This document shows positions 1-8,304 of a stretch of DNA of 33,454 nt, piece by piece. The stretch lies in NCBI RefSeq assembly GCF_030653815.1, contig NZ_JAURYQ010000018.1:1-33454 (forward strand). Reading direction: 5' to 3'. Source of the DNA: Rhodoferax sp. Its GTDB lineage: Bacteria > Pseudomonadota > Gammaproteobacteria > Burkholderiales > Burkholderiaceae_C. The translations under genes and the position numbers were made by a program. How positions within the stretch are numbered: the stretch's first letter is position 1; the number at the start of each line of letters is the position of its first letter. Below the pieces are notes generated by a model. That model saw only the letters and a list, made by a program, of their open reading frames with translations, did not search any database and was not told where the DNA came from.

Positions 1-181
<181 letters not shown>

Positions 182-211
182 TCTATCAGATCTGGACGAC
201 CCGGATATCAA

Positions 212-287
212 AGGGGCATAGCTCAATTGGCAGAGCGTCGGTCTCCAAAACCGAAGGTTGTAGGTTCGATTCCTACTGCCCCTGCCA
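212..287 (+). tRNA. trnW: tRNA-Trp (anticodon CCA)
   Basis: This is a 76-nt cloverleaf with the CCA end encoded at 285-287. The acceptor stem AGGGGCA (212-218) pairs with TGCCCCT (277-283), and the discriminator is G284. The anticodon loop is CTCCAAA (243-249) with anticodon CCA at 245-247, which reads UGG. The T-arm GGTTCGATTCC motif is present. It sits between tuf and secE as in many proteobacteria. Confidence 0.97.
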
Positions 288-313
288 CCTGACGATGTTG
301 TTAGGTGGTCAAA

Positions 314-339
314 AAGCCCGCTACTAACCTGGCGGGCTT
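314..339 (+). other. Hairpin upstream of secE
   Basis: A perfect 8-bp stem, AAGCCCGC (314-321) with GCGGGCTT (332-339), encloses a 10-nt loop between tRNA-Trp and secE. There is no T-run on the 3' side, so it is unlikely to be a full + strand terminator. An A5 run on the 5' side would give a T-run on the other strand. It may be an attenuator or a processing/3'-end stabilising structure for the tuf-tRNA transcript. Confidence 0.5.
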
Positions 340-397
340 ATGCGTCTCAAGCTCACTCTATTTCAGCGCTGGTTTAAACAGGCAACATCAACATAAC

Positions 398-778
398 ATG
401 GCCACCCCTCAAGTACAAACCGTCAACACTACCGCCGACAAAGCCAAGCTGGCGCTCGCTGCTGCTTTGGTGCTTGCAGGGCTGGTTGCCTATTACGCGC
501 TGGGCAAGCAAGGCCCCTTGTTCCAGTGGTTGGGTTTGCTGGCGCTTCTGGCTTTGGCCGTGGTGGTCTTTCTGCTCTCGGAGACCGGTAAATCGTTGAC
601 CGCCTTTGGTCAGGATGCTGTTCGTGAAGTCAAAAAAGTCGTTTGGCCGGCCCGCAAGGAAGCCATTCAGATGACGGTGTATGTGTTTGGCTTTGTGTTG
701 ATCATGGCGCTGTTTCTCTGGTTGACTGACAAGACGCTCGAATGGTTCTTCTATGACCTTATTTTGGGGTGGAAATAA
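398..778 (+). CDS. secE: Preprotein translocase subunit SecE
   Basis: SecE is the essential small clamp subunit of the SecYEG channel in the inner membrane. The protein has 126 residues from ATG 398 ([10 protein letters not shown]). The reading frame stays open upstream to 305, but that extension would run through the hairpin and has no family counterpart, so ATG 398 is preferred. Three hydrophobic segments are visible at roughly residues 17-36, 42-60 and 92-110, as in the three-TM SecE of beta- and gammaproteobacteria. The conserved cytosolic amphipathic motif [14 protein letters not shown] precedes the last one. Two bases separate its stop from nusG, so the two genes are almost certainly co-transcribed. 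The ribosome-binding site is weak. Confidence 0.96.
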   Translation: MATPQVQTVNTTADKAKLALAAALVLAGLVAYYALGKQGPLFQWLGLLALLALAVVVFLLSETGKSLTAFGQDAVREVKKVVWPARKEAIQMTVYVFGFVLIMALFLWLTDKTLEWFFYDLILGWK

Positions 779-780
779 TA

Positions 781-1389
781 ATGACGGATGATGTGAACTC
801 CCCCTTGGACGGATCAGAAGACGCAGTCGCGGCCCCCGTGGCTGCGCCGGTGAATCCTGATCTGCGCTGGTATGTCGTGCATGCCTACTCGGGTATGGAG
901 AAAGCGGTCGAGCGCAACATCCTGGAGCGCATCAACCGTGCCGGCATGCAAAGCAAGTTCGGTCGTATTCTGGTGCCCATGGAAGAAGTGGTCGAGATCA
1001 AGAACGGTCAGAAAAAAACCACCGAGCGCAAATTTTTCCCGGGTTATGTGCTGGTTGAGATGGTCATGGACGATGACACCTGGCATTTGGTCAAGCACAC
1101 CAACAAGGTAACTGGCTTTGTCGGCGGTGGCAAGACACGTCCGTCGCCCATTTCCGAAGCCGAAGTCCAGAAAATTGTGAGCCAGATGCAAGAGGGCACC
1201 GAGAAGCCGCGTCACAAGGTTGAATTTGTGGTCGGTGAGTATGTGCGTGTCAAGGAAGGCCCCTTTGCCGATTTCAATGGCTCGGTCGAAGAAGTCAATT
1301 ACGAGAAGAGCAAGGTCCGCGTGGCGGTCACCATTTTTGGTCGCGCGACACCCGTTGAGCTGGAGTTTTCCCAGGTCGAAAAGGCCTGA
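781..1389 (+). CDS. nusG: Transcription termination/antitermination protein NusG
   Basis: NusG binds RNA polymerase and links it to Rho or to ribosomal protein S10. It has 202 residues from ATG 781 ([10 protein letters not shown]). A GTG at 769 is in frame, but it would overlap secE and place the ribosome-binding site inside the gene. The GGGGTGG at 766-772 suits ATG 781. The NGN domain begins with [16 protein letters not shown] near residue 29 and includes [11 protein letters not shown]. The C-terminal KOW domain contains [19 protein letters not shown]. About 25 residues before the NGN domain are acidic and Ala/Pro-rich. The gene forms the secE-nusG unit and is separated from rplK by 226 bases holding palindromic repeats. 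Confidence 0.98.
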   Translation: MTDDVNSPLDGSEDAVAAPVAAPVNPDLRWYVVHAYSGMEKAVERNILERINRAGMQSKFGRILVPMEEVVEIKNGQKKTTERKFFPGYVLVEMVMDDDTWHLVKHTNKVTGFVGGGKTRPSPISEAEVQKIVSQMQEGTEKPRHKVEFVVGEYVRVKEGPFADFNGSVEEVNYEKSKVRVAVTIFGRATPVELEFSQVEKA

Positions 1390-1395
1390 GATATC

Positions 1396-1491
1396 TGAGG
1401 ATTTGCGGGTCAGACCACTTGCGTAGCAACGTGCTCTGACCTTGGTGAGAATTTGTGGGTCAGACCACTTGCGTAGCAACGTGCTCTGACC
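1396..1491 (+). repeat. Tandem pair of 46-bp palindromic repeats (REP-like)
   Basis: Two copies, 1396-1441 and 1446-1491, lie in direct orientation with a 50-base period. They differ at only two positions (1400/1450 and 1406/1456). Each copy contains a long interrupted palindrome (1408-1441 and 1458-1491). GGTCAGA pairs with TCTGACC, CAC with GTG, and TTGC with GCAA around a GTA loop, with one C-C mismatch and one bulged C. No T-run follows, so these are not intrinsic terminators. They resemble bacterial interspersed REP/BIME-type elements. I found no further copies in this window. Confidence 0.85.
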
Positions 1492-1615
1492 CCAACTGAT
1501 TAAGTTAAGTTCGCACTTTCCGACTCGGTGCGAATGTTTGAAGTGAGTCGTTAATGTCGGGGAGCCCGAACTGCAGTTTGCAGGTGAAGGCGTTAGCACC
1601 CGTTAGGAGTTAAAC
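1492..1615 (+). promoter_or_regulatory. rplK leader with small hairpins (putative L1-responsive region)
   Basis: The 124 bases before rplK hold three possible hairpins: TTCGCAC (1510-1516) with GTGCGAA (1528-1534); TCGGG (1557-1561) with CCCGA (1565-1569); and CTGCA (1571-1575) with TGCAG (1579-1583). The ribosome-binding site TAGGAG lies at 1604-1609. In many bacteria the rplK-rplA mRNA is autoregulated by L1 binding near this point. That this region does so is inferred from position only, because I cannot match an L1-site consensus base by base. A promoter for rplKAJL is expected here, but no convincing -35/-10 pair was found. Confidence 0.4.
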
Positions 1616-2047
1616 ATGGCGAAAAAAATCGTCGGTTTTGTCAAGCTGCAAGTCCCAGCTGGTAAAGCCAACCCATCCCCCCCCATTGGCCCGGCTTTGG
1701 GTCAACGTGGTTTGAACATCATGGAATTCTGCAAGGCATTCAATGCCCAGACCCAGGGTGTCGAGCCCGGCCTGCCACTGCCTGTGGTGATCACTGCCTT
1801 TGCTGACAAGAGCTTCACTTTTGTCATCAAGTCACCCCCGTCATCGATCCTGATCAAAAAAGCGGTCAAGATCGACAAGGGCTCGGCCAACCCGCTCAAG
1901 ACCAAGGTCGGCAAGATCACGCGCGCTCAGCTCGAAGAAATCGCCAAGACCAAGATCAAGGACCTGACTGCTGCCGACATGGATGCAGCCGTCCGTACCA
2001 TCGCCGGCTCAGCCCGCTCGATGGGTATCAACGTGGAAGGTGTTTAA
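1616..2047 (+). CDS. rplK: 50S ribosomal protein L11
   Basis: L11 forms the base of the ribosomal stalk and binds the GTPase-associated centre of 23S rRNA. The protein has 143 residues, the usual length, from ATG 1616 with TAGGAG seven bases upstream. The N-terminal domain carries the conserved proline-rich [20 protein letters not shown]. The C-terminal RNA-binding domain ends in [20 protein letters not shown]. The stop codon directly abuts the rplA start, which suggests translational coupling. Confidence 0.98.
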   Translation: MAKKIVGFVKLQVPAGKANPSPPIGPALGQRGLNIMEFCKAFNAQTQGVEPGLPLPVVITAFADKSFTFVIKSPPSSILIKKAVKIDKGSANPLKTKVGKITRAQLEEIAKTKIKDLTAADMDAAVRTIAGSARSMGINVEGV

Positions 2048-2743
2048 ATGGCACGCTTGACTAAAAAACAAAAAGCCCAGCAAGGCAAAGTGGACAGCGG
2101 CAAGCTGTACCTCATTGGTGACGCTCTGGGTCTGGTGAAGGAATTCGCCAACGCCAAATTCGATGAATCCATCGACGTGGCGGTGCAGCTCGGCATCGAT
2201 GCCAAGAAATCCGACCAGGTGGTGCGTGGCGCTGTCGTGTTGCCCAACGGCACCGGCAAGACCAAGCGCGTGGCCGTGTTCGCCCAGGGTGCCAAGGCTG
2301 AAGAAGCCAAGGCCGCTGGCGCTGACATCGTCGGTATGGACGACCTGGCTGCCATGGTCAAGGCCGGCGATATGCCCTTTGACGTGGTGATTGCCGCCCC
2401 TGACGCGATGCGCGTGGTGGGTACCCTGGGTCAGATCCTCGGCCCACGTGGCCTGATGCCTAACCCCAAGGTTGGCACCGTGACCCCTGACGTGGCCACT
2501 GCGGTGCGTAACGCCAAGGCGGGTCAGGTCCAGTTCCGTGTTGACAAGGCCGGTATTGTGCATTCCACCATTGGCCGCCGTTCCTTTGACAGCGACAAGC
2601 TGCAAGGTAACCTGGCCGCGTTGGTCGATGCCTTGGTAAAAGCCAAGCCTGCGACCAGCAAGGGTCTGTATTTGCGCAAGGCCGCTATCTCCAGCACCAT
2701 GGGTGTTGGCGTGCGTGTCGACCTGCAATCGATCAGCGCCTAA
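2048..2743 (+). CDS. rplA: 50S ribosomal protein L1
   Basis: L1 forms the mobile L1 stalk, helps release E-site tRNA and represses its own operon by binding the mRNA leader. The protein has 231 residues, which is normal. It begins with ATG at 2048, immediately after the rplK stop, so it is probably translated by coupling. Family signatures include [18 protein letters not shown] in the middle and the C-terminal [11 protein letters not shown]. The N-terminal KAKSLIEE-type segment is replaced by a Lys/Gln-rich stretch ([17 protein letters not shown]), which is ordinary for betaproteobacteria. It is followed by the 252-base leader of rplJ. Confidence 0.98.
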   Translation: MARLTKKQKAQQGKVDSGKLYLIGDALGLVKEFANAKFDESIDVAVQLGIDAKKSDQVVRGAVVLPNGTGKTKRVAVFAQGAKAEEAKAAGADIVGMDDLAAMVKAGDMPFDVVIAAPDAMRVVGTLGQILGPRGLMPNPKVGTVTPDVATAVRNAKAGQVQFRVDKAGIVHSTIGRRSFDSDKLQGNLAALVDALVKAKPATSKGLYLRKAAISSTMGVGVRVDLQSISA

Positions 2744-2995
2744 GGCGAGAAATTGGGCTGTCCGCAAGGACAGCCTGACGTGGTGGGCTGCAGTGAACTT
2801 AGTTGCTGCAGGCCATCCAAGACCGTTGGTGTGCCAAGCCCTTGGGTGAAAGCGCTTAATCCTGAACAGCCAACGCAGATGGCGATCCCGCTGCCAAAGA
2901 ATTGAAAAGTTCCGAAACAGTTGGTCGCTGCAATATGGTGTGCCCTGATGTGAAGTTACAGACAGCACAAACGGGTACTTTTTAAGGAGTTGACC
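2744..2995 (+). promoter_or_regulatory. rplJ leader (putative L10-L12 autoregulatory RNA)
   Basis: This 252-base non-coding gap separates rplA from rplJ. It starts with a perfect 8-bp hairpin, GGCTGTCC (2756-2763) with GGACAGCC (2768-2775), closed by a GCAA tetraloop. More paired segments follow. A long structured leader here is known in enterobacteria and other bacteria, where the L10-(L12)4 complex binds and represses rplJL translation. The same role is inferred from position. A promoter internal to the cluster is also possible, but I could not identify one with confidence. Confidence 0.55.
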
Positions 2996-3517
2996 TTGAG
3001 TTTAAATCGCAGTGAGAAAGAAGCGGTCATCAGTGAAGTGACCGGCCTCGCCACTAAAGCTCAAACGCTCGTGATTGCGGAATACCGTGGCATCACGGTC
3101 GCCGACATGACCAAACTGCGCACCATCGCGCGCAGCAACGGTGTCAGCCTGAGTGTGTTGAAAAACACCCTGGCCCGCCGTGCTGTCGCTGGTAGTGGTT
3201 TTGAAGTCGTGTCTGACCAGATGACCGGCCCGCTGATCTACAGTTTTTCCGAAGATGCTGTCGCTGCTGCACGCGTAGTGGCTGACTTCGCGAAAACCAA
3301 CGACAAGTTGGTGATTCGCGCAGGTGCATACGGCGGCAAGGCTTTGGATGTGAACGGCGTAAAGCAATTGGCAAGCATTCCTTCCAAGGAAGTGTTGCTG
3401 GCACAGTTGCTGGGCTTGATGCAGTCTCCCATTTCGCGCATTGCGCGTGTCATGGCGGCTTTGGCAGAGCAAAAGGGCGGCGGCGCAGAAGCCCCCGCAG
3501 AGGCCGTTGCAGCGTAA
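2996..3517 (+). CDS. rplJ: 50S ribosomal protein L10
   Basis: L10 anchors the L7/L12 dimers to the ribosomal stalk. I place the start at TTG 2996 ([11 protein letters not shown], 173 residues). AAGGAG at 2984-2989 then has a six-base gap, and the protein begins as its betaproteobacterial relatives do. An in-frame TTG at 2990 would leave no room for ribosome binding. The N-terminal RNA-binding domain includes [15 protein letters not shown] and [13 protein letters not shown]. The C-terminal helix that carries L7/L12 ends in a short Ala/Glu-rich tail. A TTG start on a highly expressed ribosomal gene is unusual and may add to translational control. rplL follows after 42 bases. Confidence 0.96.
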   Translation: MSLNRSEKEAVISEVTGLATKAQTLVIAEYRGITVADMTKLRTIARSNGVSLSVLKNTLARRAVAGSGFEVVSDQMTGPLIYSFSEDAVAAARVVADFAKTNDKLVIRAGAYGGKALDVNGVKQLASIPSKEVLLAQLLGLMQSPISRIARVMAALAEQKGGGAEAPAEAVAA

Positions 3518-3559
3518 CGCTTGCAATGCACAGAAATTAATCAATTGTTAGGATACAAA

Positions 3560-3934
3560 ATGGCATTCGATAAAGACGCATTTTTGACCGCGCTGGACAG
3601 CATGACGGTCATGGAACTCAACGACCTGGTGAAAGCCATCGAAGAGAAGTTTGGTGTCAGCGCTGCAGCCATGTCTGCACCCGCTGCTGGCGGTGGCGCT
3701 GCTGCTGCTGTGGCCGAAGAGAAGACCGAATTCAACGTCGTTCTGCTTGACGCAGGCGCACAAAAAGTGTCGGTCATCAAGGCCGTGCGCGAAATCACCG
3801 GTCTGGGCCTCAAGGAAGCCAAGGACATGGTTGACGGTGCTCCGAAGAACGTCAAGGAAGGCGTTTCCAAGGCTGATGCTGATGCCGCTCTGAAGAAGCT
3901 GCTGGACGCTGGTGCCAAGGCCGAACTCAAATAA
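3560..3934 (+). CDS. rplL: 50S ribosomal protein L7/L12
   Basis: L7/L12 is the multicopy, acidic stalk protein that recruits translational GTPases. The protein has 124 residues from ATG 3560 ([13 protein letters not shown]), which is the family length. The frame is open back to 3521, but the extension is not conserved and AGGATA at 3550-3555 serves ATG 3560. Three parts are visible: the N-terminal dimerisation domain (1-36), a flexible Ala/Gly-rich hinge (about 37-53), and the C-terminal factor-binding domain with [20 protein letters not shown]. It is followed by an attenuator-like hairpin before rpoB, consistent with the much higher need for L7/L12 than for RNA polymerase. Confidence 0.98.
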   Translation: MAFDKDAFLTALDSMTVMELNDLVKAIEEKFGVSAAAMSAPAAGGGAAAAVAEEKTEFNVVLLDAGAQKVSVIKAVREITGLGLKEAKDMVDGAPKNVKEGVSKADADAALKKLLDAGAKAELK

Positions 3935-3948
3935 TTGAGTTTTCCCTG

Positions 3949-3990
3949 AGGCTGGAGTGCTGTCAAAGGCCTCCAGCCTTTGGTGTTTTT
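3949..3990 (+). terminator. Attenuator-like terminator between rplL and rpoB
   Basis: A perfect 9-bp stem, AGGCTGGAG (3949-3957) with CTCCAGCCT (3971-3979), is followed by TTGGTG and a T5 run (3986-3990). In E. coli a partial terminator at the same place lets only part of the ribosomal transcripts continue into rpoBC. The position and shape support the same role here. Confidence 0.75.
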
Positions 3991-3997
3991 GCAGAAC

Positions 3998-4034
3998 ACA
4001 CTGGAAAGCGGGTAAATCGCCCTTTTTTCAGTGT
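3998..4034 (+). other. Second hairpin in the rplL-rpoB gap (possible processing site)
   Basis: ACACTG (3998-4003) pairs with CAGTGT (4029-4034), and the stem can be extended by A-T pairs and GCG/CGC inside. E. coli has an RNase III site in this gap. A comparable processing role is only a positional inference. The rest of the gap up to rpoB (4035-4173) shows nothing I can name apart from the rpoB ribosome-binding site CGGAGA at 4164-4169. Confidence 0.4.
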
Positions 4035-4173
4035 CTTCTAACCCCGACAGCAGAAGATACCTTGGTTCGGGTTGCATGCAAGGTGCAACCGTCCGCCATT
4101 GATTGGTAGTGGCCAATCACCAAGCGTTAACGTCGTTCAGGACCACCCCAGTCCTCATTTGCCCGGAGATTTC

Positions 4174-7100
4174 ATGGCTTATTCATACACCGAACGCAAA
4201 CGGATACGTAAAAACTTTGGCAGCCGCGACAGCGTGCTGGAGATCCCTTACCTGCTGCAAATGCAGAAAGATGCCTACACCGCCTTCTTGCAGGCCGAAG
4301 TACCGCAGAAAAAACGTACCGATGAAGGCCTGCAGGCCGCCTTCAATGCCGCGTTCCCGATCGTGTCCCACAATGGTTTTGTCGAGATGAAGTACCTCGA
4401 CTACAACCTTGCCAAACCAGCGTTCGATGTGCGTGAATGCCAGACCCGTGGGCTGACTTATTCGTCGGCCGTGCGCGCCCGTGTGCAACTGATCATTTAT
4501 GACCGTGAGTCCTCCACCTCGCAAAACAAGGTGGTCAAGGAAGTCAAGGAGCAGGAAGTTTACATGGGCGAAGTGCCCCTGATGACCGAAAAAGGTTCGT
4601 TCGTCATCAACGGCACTGAGCGGGTCATCGTGTCGCAGCTGCACCGTTCGCCCGGTGTGTTTTTTGAACACGACAAGGGCAAGACCCACAGCTCGGGCAA
4701 GCTGCTGTTTTCGGCGCGCATCATCCCCTACCGCGGTTCCTGGCTCGATTTCGAGTTCGACCCCAAGGACATCCTGTATTTCCGCGTTGACCGTCGCCGC
4801 AAGATGCCGGTCACGATTTTGCTCAAGGCCATTGGCCTGAACAACGAGTCGATCCTGGCCAACTTCTTTGTCAATGACAATTTCCGCCTGATGGACAGCG
4901 GTGCCCAGATGGAATTCGTGGCCGAGCGCCTGCGCGGTGAAGTGGCACGCTTTGACATCACCGACAAGAGCGGCAAGGTTATCGTGGCCAAGGAAAAACG
5001 CGTCACCGTGCGCCACACCCGTGAGCTCGAGCAGTCCGAAACCACCCATATTTCGGTGCCGGAAGACTTCCTGATCGGCCGCATTGTGGCCCGCAACGTG
5101 GTGGACGCCGAGACCGGCGAAATCATCGCCAAGGCCAACGAAGAGCTGACTGAAGTGCTGCTCAAGAAGCTGCGCACCAGCGGTGTGCAGGATCTGGCCT
5201 GCATCTACACCAATGAGCTCGACCAGGGCGCTTACATTTCGCAGACCCTGCGTACCGATGAAACCGCCGACGAGTTTGCCGCCCGTGTCGCCATCTACCG
5301 CATGATGCGCCCCGGCGAGCCGCCGACCGAAGACGCGGTGCAAGCCCTGTTCCAGCGCCTGTTCTACAACCCCGACACCTACGATCTGTCGCGCGTCGGC
5401 CGCATGAAGTTCAACGCCAAGATGGGCCGCCCGGAGTCCACTGGCCCGATGGTGCTGACCAACGAAGACATCCTGGCCGTGGTCAAGGTGCTGGTGGATC
5501 TGCGCAACGGCCACGGCCAGGTTGACGACATCGACCACCTCGGCAACCGCCGTGTGCGTTGCGTCGGCGAACTTGCTGAAAACCAGTACCGCATGGGTCT
5601 GGCCCGCATTGAAAAGGCCGTGAAAGAGCGCCTGGGTCAAGCCGAGCAAGAGCCCCTGATGCCGCACGACCTGATCAACAGCAAGCCGATTTCGGCGGCC
5701 TTGAAGGAGTTCTTCGGCGCCTCGCAGCTGTCCCAGTTCATGGACCAGACCAACCCGTTGTCCGAGATCACGCACAAGCGCCGTGTCTCGGCGCTTGGCC
5801 CGGGCGGATTGACCCGTGAACGCGCCGGCTTCGAGGTGCGTGACGTGCACGTGACCCATTACGGTCGCGTCTGCCCGATCGAAACGCCCGAAGGTCCGAA
5901 CATCGGCCTGATCAACTCGCTGGCCCTGTACGCCCGCCTCAACGACTACGGCTTCATTGAGACGCCGTACCGTCGTGTGGTCGACGCCAAGGTCACCATG
6001 GACATCGACTACCTGTCGGCCATTGAAGAAGGCAAGTACGTGATTGCCCAGGCCAATGCGGTGCTGGACAAGGAAGGCCGCCTGACTGGCGAGCTGATCT
6101 CGGCGCGTGAAGCGGGTGAGACCATCATGGTGGCCGCCGACCGCGTGCAGTACATGGACGTGTCGCCGGCGCAGATCGTGTCGGTGGCGGCCTCGCTGGT
6201 GCCGTTCCTGGAGCACGACGACGCCAACCGCGCCTTGATGGGCGCCAACATGTCGCGCCAGGCCGTGCCGATTTTGCGCCCTGAAAAGCCGATGGTCGGC
6301 ACTGGGATCGAGCGCGTCGCCGCCATTGACTCCGGCACCGTGGTGGTGGCCACCCGTGGCGGTGTGGTCGACTATGTCGATGCCACCCGTGTCGTGATTC
6401 GCGTCAACGACGCTGAAGCACAGGCCGGTGAAGTCGGTGTGGACATCTACAACCTCATCAAGTACCAGCGTTCCAACCAGAACACCAACATCCACCAGCG
6501 TCCGATCGTCAAAAAAGGCGACCAGCTGGCCAAGGGTGATGTGATCGCCGACGGCGCCTCCACCGACCTCGGTGAACTGGCGCTGGGCCAGAACATGCTG
6601 ATTGGCTTCATGACCTGGAACGGCTACAACTTCGAAGACTCGATTTTGATCAGCGAACGTGTCGTGGCCGAAGACCGCTACACCTCGATCCACATCGAGG
6701 AACTCGTGGTCATGGCGCGTGACACCAAGCTGGGTGCTGAGGAAATCACCCGCGACATTCCCAACCTGTCCGAGCAGCAACTCAACCGTCTCGACGAGTC
6801 CGGCATCATCTATGTTGGTGCTGAAGTCATGCCGGGCGACACGCTGGTCGGCAAGGTCACACCCAAGGGTGAGACCACGCTGACCCCTGAAGAAAAACTG
6901 CTGCGCGCCATTTTTGGCGAAAAAGCCAGCGACGTGAAAGACACCTCGCTGCGCGTTGACCAGGGCTCGCAAGGCACCGTCATCGACGTGCAGGTGTTCA
7001 CCCGTGAAGGCATCACGCGCGACCGTCGCGCCCAGCAGATCATCGACGACGAGCTCAAGCGCTTCCGCCTGGACTTGAACGACCAGCTGCGCATTGTTGA

Positions 7101-8286
7101 AGCCGATGCCTTTGCCCGTATCGAGAAACTGCTGGTCGGCAAAGCGGCCAACGGTGGCCCGCAAAAGCTGGCCAAGGGCAGCAAGATCGACGCCGCTTAC
7201 CTGGCTGCGGTCGAGAAGTTCCACTGGTTTGACATCCGCCCGGCCGACGACGACGTGTCGGCCCAGCTGGAAAGCATCAAGAATTCGCTGGAGCAAACCC
7301 GCCACCGCTTCGATCTGGCTTTCGAAGAGAAGCGCAAGAAACTCACGCAGGGCGACGAGTTGCCCGCCGGCGTGCTGAAGATGGTCAAGGTCTATGTGGC
7401 TGTCAAGCGCCACCTGCAACCCGGTGACAAGATGGCCGGTCGCCACGGTAACAAGGGTGTGGTGTCCAAGATCGTGCCGGTGGAAGACATGCCGCACATG
7501 GCTGACGGTACCCCTTGCGATATCGTGCTGAACCCGCTGGGCGTGCCGTCACGGATGAACGTGGGCCAGGTGCTCGAAGTTCACCTGGGCTGGGCCGGCA
7601 AGGGCATTGGCCAACGCATCGGCGACATGCTGCAGAGTGAGAGCCGCGTGGCTGAGCTGCGCGAATTTCTCGGCGAGATCTACAACAGCACGGGCCGCAA
7701 GGAAGACCTGGCGCAGCTCGACGATGGTCAGTTGCTGGCCATGGCCGAGAACCTGACCAGCGGCATGCCGTTTGCCACGCCGGTGTTTGACGGTGCCACC
7801 GAGGACGAGATCCGCGCCATGCTCAAGCTGGCCTACCCGGATGAGCTGGCCGCGGCCAAGGGCCTGACGCCCACCCGCACGCAGGCTTACCTGTACGACG
7901 GCCGCACCGGCGACCGCTTCGAGCGCCCGGTCACGGTCGGCTACATGCACTACCTGAAACTGCACCACCTGGTGGACGACAAGATGCATGCCCGCTCCAC
8001 CGGCCCGTACAGCCTGGTCACGCAGCAACCGCTGGGCGGCAAGGCGCAGTTCGGGGGTCAGCGTTTTGGTGAGATGGAAGTGTGGGCACTGGAAGCCTAC
8101 GGTGCCGCCTACACCTTGCAGGAAATGCTCACCGTCAAGTCCGACGACGTGCAGGGCCGGACCAAGGTCTACGAAAGCATCGTCAAGGGCGAACACTCGA
8201 TCGAAGCCGGCATGCCGGAATCTTTCAACGTGCTGGTCAAGGAAATTCGTTCCCTGGGTCTGGACATTGAGCTCGAACGCTCGTAA
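4174..8286 (+). CDS. rpoB: DNA-directed RNA polymerase subunit beta
   Basis: This is the second-largest subunit of RNA polymerase, forming half of the active-site cleft and the rifampicin pocket. The protein has 1370 residues from ATG 4174 ([15 protein letters not shown]), the usual betaproteobacterial size. The frame is open to 4072, but that extension lacks family support. The rifampicin region (around 5713-5850) reads [20 protein letters not shown] followed by [10 protein letters not shown]. The positions that mutate to resistance (E. coli D516, H526, S531) are therefore wild type. The conserved [12 protein letters not shown] motif lies at about 7420-7460. The C-terminal region ending in [15 protein letters not shown] sequence is intact. 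rpoC follows after 18 bases. Confidence 0.99.
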   Translation: MAYSYTERKRIRKNFGSRDSVLEIPYLLQMQKDAYTAFLQAEVPQKKRTDEGLQAAFNAAFPIVSHNGFVEMKYLDYNLAKPAFDVRECQTRGLTYSSAVRARVQLIIYDRESSTSQNKVVKEVKEQEVYMGEVPLMTEKGSFVINGTERVIVSQLHRSPGVFFEHDKGKTHSSGKLLFSARIIPYRGSWLDFEFDPKDILYFRVDRRRKMPVTILLKAIGLNNESILANFFVNDNFRLMDSGAQMEFVAERLRGEVARFDITDKSGKVIVAKEKRVTVRHTRELEQSETTHISVPEDFLIGRIVARNVVDAETGEIIAKANEELTEVLLKKLRTSGVQDLACIYTNELDQGAYISQTLRTDETADEFAARVAIYRMMRPGEPPTEDAVQALFQRLFYNPDTYDLSRVGRMKFNAKMGRPESTGPMVLTNEDILAVVKVLVDLRNGHGQVDDIDHLGNRRVRCVGELAENQYRMGLARIEKAVKERLGQAEQEPLMPHDLINSKPISAALKEFFGASQLSQFMDQTNPLSEITHKRRVSALGPGGLTRERAGFEVRDVHVTHYGRVCPIETPEGPNIGLINSLALYARLNDYGFIETPYRRVVDAKVTMDIDYLSAIEEGKYVIAQANAVLDKEGRLTGELISAREAGETIMVAADRVQYMDVSPAQIVSVAASLVPFLEHDDANRALMGANMSRQAVPILRPEKPMVGTGIERVAAIDSGTVVVATRGGVVDYVDATRVVIRVNDAEAQAGEVGVDIYNLIKYQRSNQNTNIHQRPIVKKGDQLAKGDVIADGASTDLGELALGQNMLIGFMTWNGYNFEDSILISERVVAEDRYTSIHIEELVVMARDTKLGAEEITRDIPNLSEQQLNRLDESGIIYVGAEVMPGDTLVGKVTPKGETTLTPEEKLLRAIFGEKASDVKDTSLRVDQGSQGTVIDVQVFTREGITRDRRAQQIIDDELKRFRLDLNDQLRIVEADAFARIEKLLVGKAANGGPQKLAKGSKIDAAYLAAVEKFHWFDIRPADDDVSAQLESIKNSLEQTRHRFDLAFEEKRKKLTQGDELPAGVLKMVKVYVAVKRHLQPGDKMAGRHGNKGVVSKIVPVEDMPHMADGTPCDIVLNPLGVPSRMNVGQVLEVHLGWAGKGIGQRIGDMLQSESRVAELREFLGEIYNSTGRKEDLAQLDDGQLLAMAENLTSGMPFATPVFDGATEDEIRAMLKLAYPDELAAAKGLTPTRTQAYLYDGRTGDRFERPVTVGYMHYLKLHHLVDDKMHARSTGPYSLVTQQPLGGKAQFGGQRFGEMEVWALEAYGAAYTLQEMLTVKSDDVQGRTKVYESIVKGEHSIEAGMPESFNVLVKEIRSLGLDIELERS

Positions 8287-8304
8287 TTGAGAGGAATTTA
8301 AGAC

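Noticed and set aside
4183..7497. A 1104-codon open frame antisense to rpoB
   Set aside because: It is His/Val/Gly-rich nonsense caused by codon bias in high-GC DNA; rpoB on the + strand fully explains the region.
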